DNA of 64,000 nucleotides from Takakia lepidozioides. Taxonomy: Eukaryota > Streptophyta > Takakiopsida > Takakiales > Takakiaceae. This document shows positions 33,094 through 44,297 of the stretch, piece after piece; the first letter of the stretch is position 1; each line of letters starts with the position of its first letter. Below the pieces are notes generated by a model. The model had not been told where the DNA came from. It saw only the letters and a program-made list of their open reading frames with translations, and did no database searches. The position numbers and the translations under genes were made by a program. The stretch spans positions 3,286,001-3,350,000 of the forward strand of contig CM060731.1 in the NCBI GenBank assembly GCA_030704615.1. Reading direction: 5' to 3'.

Positions 33094-33123
<30 letters not shown>
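33094..33123. repeat. (TA)n microsatellite
   Basis: About 15 uninterrupted TA units. Confidence 0.9.
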
Positions 33124-33126
<3 letters not shown>

Positions 33127-33229
33127 AGTATATGTATATTCTTAATAGTCCATAATATAGACAAATGACAAAAAATCAAAACTAAGAATTTCGACAATGC
33201 ATTAGCTATTACCATTATCGTATTTATCA

Positions 33230-35430
33230 ATAGATGATGCGAGACGTTTGTTTTGTTTTGTTTTGTTTTGTCACGTTGAGATGTCCTAAACCATGGGCCC
33301 CAACATGGGTGCTTGGTACCGTTGGAAAGCCCTCGACGAGGAGGGGTGCATGGGCTTGGTCTCATAATTTTTGGGCTTGCAGTGTGGGAGATTTGGAATT
33401 TCAAGTACTTTGGGTCATTGGAAATCCGGGAAAAATAGCAAAGTGGGCATTCCTGGCACAACGATCGGAGCCTCGACGAGAAAGATGTCAAGGAAAAGGT
33501 GTCCGGTTCAAATCAGGTCGTAGATTCCGTGGAAAAAAATGATTAGACTTGGATGACTTAGATGACATTGGACACTTGGGCCAACGGCACAAGCTACCCT
33601 GGAGGTCATACTTGGGCCTAGACATAGGAGACGCACTTGAATGCATAGCAGATTGCACTTAGGCTTACATGACCTTGGACACTTGGGCCAACGGCACAAG
33701 CTACCTTAGTCAATACATGAAGCAAGACGTTTGTTTGTTTGTTTGTTTTGTTTTGTAGTATTGAGATGTCCCAAACCGCATGGCCCCAGCCTTGGTGCTT
33801 GGTACCGTTGGAAAGCCCTCGAAGAGGAAGGGGGCACCGGCTTGGTCTCATGATTTTTGGACCTGCGGTGTGGGAGATGTGAAATTTCAAGTACTTTTGG
33901 TTGCTGGATATTCGCAAAAAATAGCAAAGTGGGCTTTCCTGGGACAATGATTGAAGCCTCAACCGGAGATAGATCAATAATGATATGATATATAACTACT
34001 CAATAAATTCATGGAAAATAATAAATTGATTTTTTTGATTTGAAGCAAAATGGGCTTTCCTCGAACAATGATTGGATATCATACTACTCTCAATAAATTC
34101 ATGAAAACCAAACAAAACAAAACAAAACAAACAAAAAAACTACCTTGCTTCATCTATTGATCGAATTTCAAGTACTTTTGGTCGCTAGAAATTCCCGAAA
34201 AACAGCATAGTGGACTTTCCTCGAACAATGAATTCATGAAAACCAAACCAAAACAAAACAAACAAACAACCTACTTTGGAGTACTTTTGGTCGCTGAAAA
34301 TTTGCGAAAAATAGCAAAGTGGGTTTTCCTAGAGCAGTGATTGGCCCTTCGTGTGAGACTCAATTTGGAATTTCAAGTACTGGAAAATAGCAAAGTGGAT
34401 ATATCAATATATGAAGCCTCGAGATTGAAAAAATGGCAAATTGGAACAATGACATGGAGATCTCCCAAAGTGGAGGGTCTCTGGATGCATAGGGGATTGC
34501 ACTTGGAGTACTTAAATGACATTGGACACTGGAGGTCGCATTTGGGCCTCTACATGGGAGAAGCACTTGGATATATAGGACATTGCACTTGGGCTTAGAT
34601 TTCAATTCTTCACACATCGGCCAATGGCACATGCCACCCTAGATCTTCCAAATAGGGGGTTCTTGGACATAGATGACACTGGACACTTGGGCCAATGGCA
34701 CAGGCTACCCTAGAGGTCGCACTTGGGCCTTGACATAGGAGACGCACTTGTATACATAGGGGATTGCACTTGGATTTAGATAACATTGGACACTTGGGCC
34801 AACGGCACAGGCTACCCTAGTATGTACTGTAAAATCAATATACGAAGGAAGCCAATTTGTTTGTTTGCTTGTTTTGTCACGTTGAGATGTCCCGAACCGC
34901 GGGGCACCAGCCCTAGTGCTTGGTACCGTTGGAAAGCCCTCGGCGAGGAGGGATGCACGGGCTTGGTCTCATAATTTTTGGACCTACAGTGTGGGAGATG
35001 TGGAATTCCAAGTATTTTTGGTTGGATACTTGGGCCAACGACACAGGCTATCCTAGAGGTCGCATTGGGGCCTTGACATAGGAGACGCACATGGATACAT
35101 AGGGGATTGCACTTGGACTTAGATGACACTAATTGGGCCAACGGCACGGGCTACCCTAAATAAGTTGGGCCTTGACATGGGAGACGTAATGGGATACATA
35201 GGAAATTGCACTTGGTTTTAGATTTCAATTCTTCACACATGGGCCAAAGGTACAAGCTACCCTAAAGGTCGCACTTGGGCCAACGGCATAGGCTTCCCTA
35301 AATAAATTGGGCCTTGACATGAGAAACGTACTTGGATACATAGGCGATTGCACTTGGGCTTAGATGACACCGGACACTTGGGCCAACGGCACATACTACC
35401 CTAGTATTAGTAAATTGAAACGTGTTATTC
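33230..35430. repeat. Cluster of dispersed degenerate repeats
   Basis: Two motifs recur. One, near 33250-33440, 33735-33930 and 34865-35030, runs from a TTTGTTTTG-rich start through GTTGAGATGTCC and TGGTACCGTTGGAAAGCCCT to TGTGGGAGAT. The other, GACACTTGGGCCAACGGCAC followed by GGCTACCCTA, recurs near 33570, 33675, 34680, 34790, 35120 and 35370. Each is embedded in GGAGACGCACTTG and GGGATTGCACTTGG blocks of about 110 bp. Predicted ORFs are repeat artefacts. The parent element is not identified. Confidence 0.7.
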
Positions 35431-36019
35431 ACAAAACCAAAATAATGTTTAGAAGTGCTATAATATTTACATTGAATATGTGAAAAAACAAAAGAAAGTA
35501 AGTAAGTACCTAATAGGTAGTAGAGCAGATTTGATAAAATAAAATAAAAAACCATAATTCAGTTTTTTTTTTCTGACAGTACGGGCAGCTTAAAAAATGA
35601 CGTGGCCTATGAAACGTGACGATGATGACATGGCTACGATGACGTCAAATTGTTTTTCATTTTTTTCAATCTTTTTGAGTAGTCTATGGCATATGCAGCT
35701 TCAAAAAAAGTTGAAACATACGTTGATGACGTGGCCTAGTAAACGTGACACTATGGTTCTCTAATTCTACTCTACACTAAGGGCGTTACCACATGAGCGG
35801 CAGGGGAAGCAAATGCGAGAATGCAATTGGTAGAGTCATCGCAGAGCGACACCCTCACTTACCACATGGGAGGAATGACAATGAAAAATGAGGGCGCCTA
35901 GAAATCCGAAATGTTAGGGAATGTCATTGTCGTGTTTCCCTCATTCCCACCGTGGATCTCATCTCTCTCGTTCACCTCATCGCTACTCTCTCCCTTTTTG
36001 TCTCCCGTACAATACTACA
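35431..36019. other. Non-coding region with repeated ACGTGGC motifs
   Basis: Two blocks, GACGTGGCCTATGAAACGTG (near 35599) and GACGTGGCCTAGTAAACGTG (near 35730), repeat a CACGTC/ACGTGGC-type element. No gene; it could be promoter sequence for the ORF at 36020. Confidence 0.35.
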
Positions 36020-36652
36020 ATGGAATTGCAAAGTAGTGTTGATGAGAAAGGAAATCAAAATGTGGTTGACCTTGATAGTGTTGCAGACACTTTGTGGTCA
36101 AATATGTCACCTTGGAGTACTGTCAATCGTGTAGGAAAGATAAATGGTAGTGGTGGGATGCCTGTAGCACCATTTCCATTTCCTCATGGTTCTTACAATA
36201 TGCATCCAAGATCTTTCATGAGTCGACTTCTTGACTCGTCAATCCCAAATCTCATACCGCGACGACGACCAGCAGAGATCATTTCTAACGAGCAAACGGC
36301 CACTCCAAAGAAGAAGAGAGCAGCAACGAAGAATGTCGTAAAACCAGAAACAACTGACTTGAAGGACGAATGTGAGGAGAAAAAGTGTGGCGGTTCATGG
36401 AAGGAGCATTGGGTTATTCATTTGATAACGTTGTGTGGTGAAATGCATGATGTATTTTCCGCTCCACCAAAACAAGATGAGTGCCCATACATTCAATATG
36501 TGTTTCTTCAATGTGAGAGAAAAGGGAAGGACTTTTATCATGAATTGCTTGGTTGTGGTGAAGAAACAGGGGCTGAATTTTGGGTGAACGATTTGAAATG
36601 GATACAGCTAAGAGAAAGTCAAATTGGTGAAGGAAATGAGATAAAGAACTAG
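36020..36652 (+). CDS. Unknown ORF, possible trihelix/Myb-like protein
   Basis: About 210 residues from MELQSSVDEKGNQ, chosen because upstream codons read as low-complexity 5' sequence. It contains a basic stretch (TATPKKKRAATKN, a possible nuclear signal) and then SWKEHWVIHLITLCGEMHDV, resembling the first helix of the Myb/SANT-like domain in PIF/Harbinger-associated proteins. Possible continuation in another frame near 36785 (FWNRFKKWRDEVQKEV) would fit such a domain after a frameshift or intron. It may be the Myb-like partner of a Harbinger element. Assignment is tentative. Confidence 0.35.
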   Translation: MELQSSVDEKGNQNVVDLDSVADTLWSNMSPWSTVNRVGKINGSGGMPVAPFPFPHGSYNMHPRSFMSRLLDSSIPNLIPRRRPAEIISNEQTATPKKKRAATKNVVKPETTDLKDECEEKKCGGSWKEHWVIHLITLCGEMHDVFSAPPKQDECPYIQYVFLQCERKGKDFYHELLGCGEETGAEFWVNDLKWIQLRESQIGEGNEIKN

Positions 36653-37263
36653 GGTCTGAATTCAGGATTTTTTTTAAAAACGTCGTTATTTAAAATCGAC
36701 ACCCTGGGGTCGGTATTGTTTTATTTTGTTTTGTTGTATTTTTATTTCTATGACTGTGAGTCCGTCTTTGTTGGGTCATTGTTTTTGGAATCGGTTCAAA
36801 AAATGGCGGGACGAAGTACAAAAGGAAGTTGTATAGAAGTTCAAACTTTATACCGATTCTACATGGCTGCTGCGTTGGACTCGTGGAAAGAACCACTAGA
36901 ACAAATTGTAGTATCTCTTTGTGTGGTTGCAGTATGAACTATGAACGTTATGAACCATCTTAATGTGCATTTCAATTATATCATGGATCGTTTGTACAAT
37001 TATCTGTCCTCAATCACACGGTTGTATGTGTATTATTTCGTCTCTAATTTCTAGGGTTTGGATGAGAACATGGAATTGTTGTTTTATCCCATAGAAATCC
37101 GGTACCAGTAATATATTAATGGAATTTTGATATGGGAGATTGTAGGGATCGACAATTGGAATAGACTCCATGCCCGGTTTGTGGGTTTTGTCCAGAAATC
37201 TACAAGGCTCGCTCACAAAGGTTTGCTGATCCCAAACAGTAGACCGTGAGGACACGGCTTTTT
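36653..37263. other. Spacer including right-hand breakpoint of element X
   Basis: No gene is clearly present. The last part (perhaps from about 37100) should be the 3' internal end of element X because a polypurine tract and LTR follow; the exact breakpoint cannot be placed without another X copy. Confidence 0.35.
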
Positions 37264-37278
37264 GAGAGGGGGAGGGGT
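37264..37278 (+). promoter_or_regulatory. Polypurine tract of element X
   Basis: GAGAGGGGGAGGGGT lies two bases before the LTR start TGTTAGAGGG. It shows that the following LTR is a 3' LTR with adjoining internal sequence, not a solo LTR. Confidence 0.6.
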
Positions 37279-37280
37279 AA

Positions 37281-38253
37281 TGTTAGAGGGCTACTTGGGC
37301 CTTAGACGCTTTTACGGGTTCTGTGGGGTACCCTTAATTTTTGCGCAGACTTATGAATGGTAGACTGAGACCAACGGGAGCCTTAGGGGTGGCAGGCGCA
37401 GGCTTTAGGGGGGTTAGACAGCTCATCACAGTCTATCACAGTCCGACACAGCTTTACACAGCCCGTCACAGTCTATCACAGCCAGTCACAGCCCGACACA
37501 GCTTTACACAGCCCGTCACAATCTATCACAGCCAGACACAGTCTGACACAGCCCGACACAGCTTCGCACAGCCAGTCACAGCCCGACACAGCTTTACACA
37601 GCCAGTCACAGCTCGGCACAGCTTGACACAGCCTGTCACAGTACATGGGGAACAGTTATCATTGACAGGGAACGACATCTGCAGAGGGAACGTGTTACTT
37701 CAGGGGTGACGGTTAGTTAGTTAGGTGGTTAGAACAGCTTGCGGGTAGATTAGGCAGAGCGGCAACAGGAAGGGGATCACTTCTTGAGGAGGGAGACTTG
37801 TTCAGGAGAGGAGGAGACGTAACGGAGAGCGGAAACAGTGAAGATGAGATGATGACTTGATTGAGGCTTAATTCATGCAAGCTGTAAAATTATACAGTAG
37901 GGTAGATTAGAGACTCCATGGCATAGGCATGATACATGCTTAATCTTAATCCGATACTGAATCGATACAAACATATTGTGTAGAGAGACACGAGAGAAGT
38001 TGTGGAATGAATGCATGATTAATTGGAACTTAGTAGATACTGAAGCAATCCGATGCTTCAGTATACACGGTAAGGTAAATTGATAACATGAAGGCAAGAA
38101 GGAATACAAATAGGAAGCACAACCATGATTCACTAGCTGCAGGTCATGACTGATTGTTCTGAGCGGGCTGAGTGCTTAGAGATATCCAACTCTTCTATCT
38201 TGGAGTTTCCACCTCGGATAGCGAAGGGATGGGTGAGTAAAAGCCGCTCGACA
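37281..38253 (+). repeat. 3' LTR of element X
   Basis: 973 bp, TGTTAG...CTCGACA, matching the minus-strand LTR at 8556-9572. It contains the 10-bp minisatellite (about 37420-37645, CACAGCCCGA-type on this strand). It is followed by GTAAC (38254-38258), equal to the duplication next to the 5' LTR at 9573-9577. Confidence 0.85.
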
Positions 38254-38330
38254 GTAACTTTTGATAACCTGGTAACTTGGTAACTCTGGTATTTACTCTT
38301 GGTAAGTTCCTTTGGGCTATGTCCGTGACA
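38254..38330 (-). repeat. First 77 bp of the Y+ 5' LTR
   Basis: The complement starts TGTCACGGACATAGCC and matches the LTR start at 15698 downward. With 9573 onward it reconstructs an uninterrupted LTR: the empty site is seen in Y- near 20978-20998, where GATCACGATAACTTTTGATA is contiguous. Confidence 0.8.
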
Positions 38331-38532
38331 CATGGAGCTGAAGACAACTTGAGGGAGGAGCTTGAGCGAATGAAAGAGGAAGCGGCAAAAAAAATATGAA
38401 GTTGTCATGCAATTAAGAAGAAAAAATGCAAAGGAATTATTGGCTAGAAGAGATAGCATTGCCAAATGGTTATGGAATTCAAAGAAGAGAACATTGGTTG
38501 ATGAGACATTCCCTCATGCTAGTAGCGAATGA
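38331..38532 (+). pseudogene. Displaced C-terminal end of the Harbinger transposase
   Basis: It reads HGAEDNLREELERMKEEAAK, a one-base frameshift at an A run (38388-38395), then LLARRDSIAKWLWNSKKRTL and a TGA at 38530. It is in phase with the frame ending at 21433 on the minus strand when joined at the Y+ insertion site. A charged coiled-coil tail with RRD.IAK.LW is plausible for a PIF/Harbinger C-terminus; family support comes mainly from the junction. Confidence 0.6.
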
Positions 38533-39010
38533 ACCATAACAACAATTGATCTAGAGTTTCTCAATTAGCTTCTTCATTGTCTCTTGCATGGACATCAATA
38601 AAGATATTTTGATGTCCTCATTTGATTTGAAGCTCTCCGTCATTTGTTTTCTGCTCTCTAACTTCTGTTAAGAAAATGGTCATTTCTCTTCTTTTTCTCT
38701 GCTGATTTTTCACTGCTTCATTTGCTCTCTATACTGCCATTGTCACATTTCATATTTGTCTCTTGAGAACTAGTAGTAGGGTCAAGGTACTATAGTACTT
38801 CATGCGCACTACCATGTGCATGAGAGACCACATTTGCTCTGTGCATAAATTAATCTACCAAATTATACCATCGACATTTTTTTAACCTATTACTACTAAA
38901 TTTGATGTTGCATGCATTGTCCTAATTGTAGTCATTGTAGGTGGATCCCCATTTTTTTTATCCATCTTTTTCTGCATGCCTCACTGTCCTTGTAGCAGGG
39001 TTGCACATGT
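38533..39010. other. Non-coding flank
   Basis: No gene or strong repeat was recognised. It lies between the Harbinger tail and the putative left end of the hairpin-array element. Confidence 0.4.
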
Positions 39011-39227
39011 CAGTGACGTCACGTCACGTCGGACCTGACGCTGACACGACCAACGTCACGTCAGTTTTGCCGGAAAATCAGTAAAACATGAGTTAGGTGA
39101 AAAATATGTCACGTAAGGTAGACACGTTGTATTCCAAGCGACACCTTGGCAAGCGAATAAATTGTTTTATAAATTACTCCATCCGCCAATAGTTGAGGTC
39201 ATTTTTAAATCATTATTGTTAAATTGG

Positions 39228-39911
39228 TGCGACCTCCAAATGGTGGTGGTCGCAGAATTTATCTTATTTTTTAATATTTGCGGCCACCAGCAAAGAGGTT
39301 GCCTCAGCATTTTTTGTTTTTTAAAAATAGATGCGACCACCAGCAGGGGTGGTCGCATTTTTTTCTTTTCTTAAACAGTTGCGACCACCGCTACTGGTGG
39401 TCGCACAATTTTTCTATTTTTTAATATCTGCGACCACCAGCATGGGGGTGGTCGCACCATTTTTCTGTTTTTTTAATAGGTGCGACCACCAGCAAGGGGG
39501 TGGTCGCAGAATTTTTATTTTTTATTTTTTCGTTTTTAAAAAATATTCTCTGTGACCACGAGCATGGGGGTGGTCGCAGCATTTTTTTTTTTTTAATAGG
39601 TGCGACCACCGGCATGGGGGTGGTCGCAGAAATTTTCTATTTGTTTAATAGATGCGACCACCAACAGGGGGGTGATCGCAGAAATTTTTTGTTTTTTTAA
39701 TAGGTGCGACCACCAGCAGGGGGGTGGTCGCAGCAATTTTTATTTTTATTTTTATTTAATTTTTTGTTTTTTAAATAATCTCTGTGACCACGAGCATGGG
39801 GTGGTCGCAGCATTTTTCTTTTTCTTAATAGGTGCACCAGCATGAGGGTGGTCGCAGCAGTTTTTTTTTTAAAAAACATGTGACTTCCTCGTGCGACCTG
39901 GAGCGGTCGCA
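39228..39911 (+). repeat. Left hairpin array
   Basis: About 13 copies of an imperfect palindrome, TGCGACCACC-AGCATGGGG-GTGGTCGCA, spaced 45-75 bp apart by T-rich linkers ending TTAATAGG. The loop reads AGCA..GGG in nearly every copy, opposite to the other two arrays. Short ORFs across it are artefacts. Confidence 0.85.
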
Positions 39912-39958
39912 ACATTGGATCTGATTCGTCGAGTGTGTGAGACTTGAAGGCTGGAGGG

Positions 39959-39967
39959 TATATAAGG
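39959..39967 (+). promoter_or_regulatory. TATA box of the hAT transposase gene
   Basis: TATATAAGG about 48 bp after the last array hairpin and 311 bp before the likely start codon. Confidence 0.5.
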
Positions 39968-40277
39968 TGGTCTCAATGCCCATCACTTCTTTTGTGGCAA
40001 ACACTTTTGTGGCGAGTGAATGTTCTCTATTCCTTGAGCAAGAGTGTAAGCCCAAGAGGAGGGTGCGGACTTTTTGCTGTTGTGGTTTCCACCAGAGACA
40101 CTGCAACAAATTGTCGAAAAGCACAATACTACATGGTGCATTGATCCACTTGGATTGATGCCGTAGTGTTGGGCCATCGCATTCTGTTCTAACTTCTATT
40201 GCTCTTCACAAATCTACCAAGTACACTAGTGTTCTTCGTTCAACCTTAAGTCTGTGGTTAGGGTTTTGGGTGTGAGG

Positions 40278-43237
40278 ATGAGGGAGGAGTGGATCCATTG
40301 GTTCACCATAGCCCCGCACAAAAAGGACGGTGTTCAATGCAATCTTTGTGCATTGAAGCTGGCGAGTCACAAAGATCGCATGTTATCGGCTACAGAGATG
40401 GAAAGAATGCAGGGGTTAGTTTGTGCCCAAAAGCCTCCATGCGAGTGAAAGCCCACTTTGCCCAATGTGGAGGCAATATCCCACCGTCTCTTGATGTGGT
40501 CGCGGCTTCTGAGCCAAACACTCCAGGTTTGAATCAAACTGTCTCTTAGAGTTGTACCCAGAGGGATTCTTGCGCGACGTCTACTGTTCGTGGAAAAGCC
40601 GGTGGGTCAGAAGCAACACCGATTGTACGCCAGCACTTGTACGGACCAGACCATTGAGGCAATAATCAATGCAAGAAGGCTTAAATTTGTCGCACAGGAG
40701 GACTCTGGATAAGAAGTGGGCCCAATTTTTCTACGAGGCCAATATTCCGTTCAATGTCTCGAGGCTTCCTGCGTTTGTGGCTGCTGTCAAAGCCATGTCC
40801 GATTCCAAGTCCACATACACACCTCCGAGTTATCGCGATCTCCGTACAAGATTGCTAGAAGAGGCTATGTCTGACCTCACCCAAAAGGTGAATGAAAAGA
40901 CATGTGATTCTCTCCGGAAATATGGAAGCACTATATGTGCGGACGGTTGGAGTTCTGTTACTAATCGACCACTGTTCAATGTCATGCTGGTCTGTCCTGC
41001 GGGGGAACAATTTTTGGGATCCGTTGACACAAGCGGGGAGAGAAAATATGCACGTTATCAAGCAGGGTTGTTGACGAGTTACATCGATAAAATTGGAGCT
41101 GATAAAATTGTCCAAGTGTGCACGGACAATGCATCTAACATGGTTAATATGGCCGATATTTTGATTGTACGATATCCCCATCTATATTACCAAGGGTGTG
41201 CTGCTCATATCTTTGATCTCCTTTTGGAGGGATTGAGGAAAAGAATCATGGATGAAACAACTAGTAAAAAGGGCAAAGTCGGTTGTGACGTTCATTCGTA
41301 CACATCACATCCCTCTGCCATTGTTTAGAAGGCATGAACCCAAATACAGCCTTAGGAACCCGGGTGAAACCCGTTTTGCCACAAACTTTTTGATGGTGGA
41401 TCGACTGGTGACTGTGAGGGCAAGTCTGGAGCAGGTGATCATTGACCCTCAATGGGATGCGTATGTGGGCACCTTACGCGACTCTCGTAAGTCCAAGTCT
41501 TTGAGCAAAAGTTGGAGGGTCCGCACAATCATTCGCTCCGACGATTTCTGGGCGAAATGTGCAAATTTTGTGTACATGGTGGAGCCGGTGTTGATTGCTT
41601 TACGGGAGTTTGATGGAAAACAACCAATAATGGGTAAAGCATGGTTGATATTGGAAAACCTTGAGAAGCACGTGCAATCCTTGAGGCGTCCTCCATCTTC
41701 TATGGACGACAATTTGGCAGCAAGGACCGATGATGCATTTTACGACCGCAAACGAATGGTTCGCACGGACTTGCATTATGCGGGGGCCTTGCTGAATCCA
41801 TTTTTGCTGGACAATACGGATTTGAGAGACGATGTGGATGCCAAAGCCGGGCTTGTACGGGTCATCATGCAACTTGCGCCCTTGAACATGGCAGAGCGAG
41901 CGTTGTCCGAGTACCAGTGCTTCTCGGATCGGCAGAATCATTTCTATGACATGTCGGATCCAAAAGCAATGAACATGTTGCCACATGAATGGTGGGATCT
42001 GATTGGAGCTGGAGCAAGAACGTTAGCTCTCATTGCAAAGCGTATTCTTGCTCAAGTGTGCTCTGCCTCGTCCTGTGAGCGGAACTGGAGCAGTTACTCG
42101 TTTGTTCACAACAAGATTCGCAACAGGTTGAATCCTGCCAGGGCTGACAAATTGGTTTATGTCTACACAAATTGTAGGCTACTGCGAAAGAGGAGAGCAA
42201 GTGACGCATCTGCATGGTACGAGAAGAATCTGTTGTCTGAAGAATCTGCCTCAGAGGTCCAATCTAGCAGCAATGATGACACTGATGCCGCGAGGGACTC
42301 CGACTCTAACGGTTGGGATGGGTCCAATGATGTGGGCAATCCTCCACATGACCCATATGAATTTAATGATGATGATGCTGCAATGCATCCATCCTTCGAT
42401 GACCTTGTTGTTGATGAACTGCGACATGGTGTCATCCCAATTGCGGACCCTCTTCCCCCAGTGGAGCACACTCTCAACAATGAAGTTGAGGTCAACTCTC
42501 CCCCACCACGAGTTCCACGGACTGCGGGAGATGTGCAGGTCGAATCGTCGGATGATGACAACCGGCCGTTGTCATTCCTTCACCGACATCGTGCCCATGT
42601 GAACCGTGCTTCATCTCACCCCGCTCCATCTCATGTTTCTCTTTCTCAAACCGGTCCATCCCATGCTAGTCCATCTAGTCTCTCTCCCCCTCATGTAATT
42701 CCTTCCATCGCTACTCCGATCCTGGAAGATGGTTCTTCTACTGCGGGACTTCTGCAAGTCGAACCATCGGATGATGACGACCGGCCATTGTCATTTCATC
42801 TGGCCCGACGACGTCCGTATGTGAATCGTGCTCCTTCGACCCTCGCTGGTCCATCTCATGCCCTTTCCTCTCATGTCGGCCCCTCTGATGTACGTGCGAG
42901 TAGCCTTCCTCATACGAGACTTGCTCCAAGGCCACCACGAAATCCGGGACAAGCCCAGAAACGGCAGAGAATTGTGCAACCTTTTGTTGGTGACCGACCT
43001 GTGAACAGGTCTGATACCCTAGATGGTATTCATGATAGGAGTGGAAATTGACCAGAGAGACAACTGAACGTACTTCGAGGACGACTACAGGTCCAACGGC
43101 CAGTTGTCTCTGGAAACGAAAGAACAAATGGAGATCATGATTCTAGCACTGATCATGGGAACGGGGGTGAAGTGAGTGGGGACGAAGATTTTGTACTAGA
43201 CGTGAGATCATACCATCGTCGTGCCAGACGGAATTAG
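40278..43237 (+). pseudogene. hAT transposase (BED, DUF659, dimerisation domain)
   Basis: It starts MREEWIHWFTIAP and a BED zinc finger with VQCNLCALKLASHKDRM. A DUF659 core follows with ICADGWSSVTNRPLFNVM (about 40935-40990), VQVCTDNASNMVNMAD and CAAHIFDLLLEGL (to about 41235). It then shifts frame near 41260 and continues with GETRFATNFLMVDRL. The C-terminal dimerisation motif WWDLIGAGARTLALIAKRIL and SASSCERNWSSYSFVHNKIR lies at about 41990-42120. The long tail is acidic and Ser/Pro-rich with an internal duplication (QVESSDDDNRPLSF and QVEPSDDDDRPLSF). An in-frame TGA at 43049 is followed by about 60 more codons to 43237. The N-terminal part is also split over two frames near 40440-40670. 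Catalyses cut-and-paste transposition; this copy is damaged unless introns explain the breaks. Confidence 0.8.
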
Positions 43238-43580
43238 GTACAGCTATAACTTCTGCGACCTGTCACATGATGTGTAGTATGTTTCCATGGATATCCATGT
43301 TTCAGTTTGGGTACATGCATACGTGTACGGAAATAAAAATGGTGGAATATGTGTACCCAAGAAAGGGTTTGGTGGTTGTGCGTGTGTTTGTGTTTCGTCA
43401 TTACCTTTACATTGTTGATTTCCTATTATGGTTTCGAAAGCCACAAAAGCCAGGTGCTGCTCCCAACATTCATCTTCCCCTTCACAAATCCATGGGGAGT
43501 CGATACATGTACTTTTCATCTGCCTCTCCAAACATACATACAGGTGCAAGAGGACCAACCTATTTTAAGAAAAACAATTG
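43238..43580. other. 3' flank of hAT transposase gene
   Basis: No coding region was recognised. It includes the likely 3' UTR. Confidence 0.4.
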
Positions 43581-44232
43581 TGTGACCACCAGTAACGATC
43601 GTCGCAACTGTTAAGATAAAATAAAAATGTTGCGACCACCCCCCTGCTGGTAGTCACACCTATTTACTGATTTATTGATTACCCCTGCTGGTGGTCGCAG
43701 ATTTTATTTTATTTTATTTTGGGAGACACTTGGGAGGAGCGACAGCTCACAAATCAGGCCCCTTAGTAGTGAGAGGAGAAAATAACCTCTTTCATTTATG
43801 CACCAAGAGGCGTAGGAATGGGGCACCACACACGAACCATACCACACCCATCAAGTAGCAAGATTTGACCCCAGAATTGTCCGGGTCGCACTCAGTACAC
43901 TTAACCAACTGAACTACTGACTGTAGGTAGATATTAAAAAATCGGAAAATTATGCGACCATCCCCCTACGACCACCCCCCTGCTAGTGGTCGCATTTATT
44001 AAAGAAAAAAAAATAGTGCGACCACCCCTCTGCTGGTTGTCACGCCTATTTATATATATATATATATGCGACCACCTCCCTGCTGATTTTAAAAAAAAAA
44101 TCTGCGACCACCCCCTGCTGGTGGTCACACCCATTAAAAAAATTAAAAAAATCTGCGACCACCCCCCTGCTGGTGGTCACACATAATAAAGAAAAGAAAA
44201 AAAGATGCGACCACCCCTGCTGGCGGCTGCAG
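43581..44232 (-). repeat. Inner hairpin array
   Basis: About nine copies of TGCGACCACC-CCCTGCT-GGTGGTCGCA with A-rich linkers. The loop is the complement of the left array's loop, so the array is inverted relative to it. It is interrupted by a SINE (43705-43925). Confidence 0.85.
43705..43925 (-). mobile_element. tRNA-derived SINE inserted in the inner array
   Basis: On the minus strand it has a near-perfect A-box TAGTTCAGTTGG (43903-43914 region), then a B-box-like GGGTCAAATC (about 43866-43875), about 150 bp of unrelated body, and an (AAAAT)n tail next to the hairpin at 43690-43705. This is the standard SINE layout. The tRNA part resembles a plant tRNA but lacks a closed acceptor stem, so it is not a tRNA gene. 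Confidence 0.7.
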
Positions 44233-44289
44233 CTATGAATAGCGTGCACAGTCAGGATGACAGCGCGCGCCCCAAGTGTGGAGGGGGGC

Positions 44290-44297
44290 TTATAAGG
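44290..44297 (+). promoter_or_regulatory. TATA box of the RING gene
   Basis: TTATAAGG about 60 bp after the last array hairpin and 362 bp before the first ATG of the downstream ORF. Confidence 0.45.

Larger units (their letters stand above)
31869..33229. other. Non-coding region between Helentron and dispersed repeats
   Basis: No gene. Besides the 32444-32475 hairpin and the (TA)n tract at 33094-33123, sequence is unremarkable and AT-rich. The Helentron 3' end should lie in its first part. Confidence 0.4.

Noticed and set aside
37281-38253. Solo LTR
   Set aside because: A polypurine tract lies directly upstream, and the left flank lacks GTAAC next to TGTTAG in the form expected of a solo LTR, while the right flank matches the displaced 5' LTR.
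39167-39845. ORFs across the hairpin arrays (also 43934-44249 and 56800-57075)
   Set aside because: Translations are low-complexity repeats of the palindrome and T-rich linker (CDHQQGGG and the like).
39228-39911. CRISPR-like array
   Set aside because: The repeats are palindromic, vary in sequence, and the spacers are simple T-rich linkers. The sequence is eukaryotic, with no cas genes.
43850-43925. Functional tRNA gene on the minus strand
   Set aside because: A and B boxes are present but the acceptor stem does not pair, and a SINE body and tail follow.
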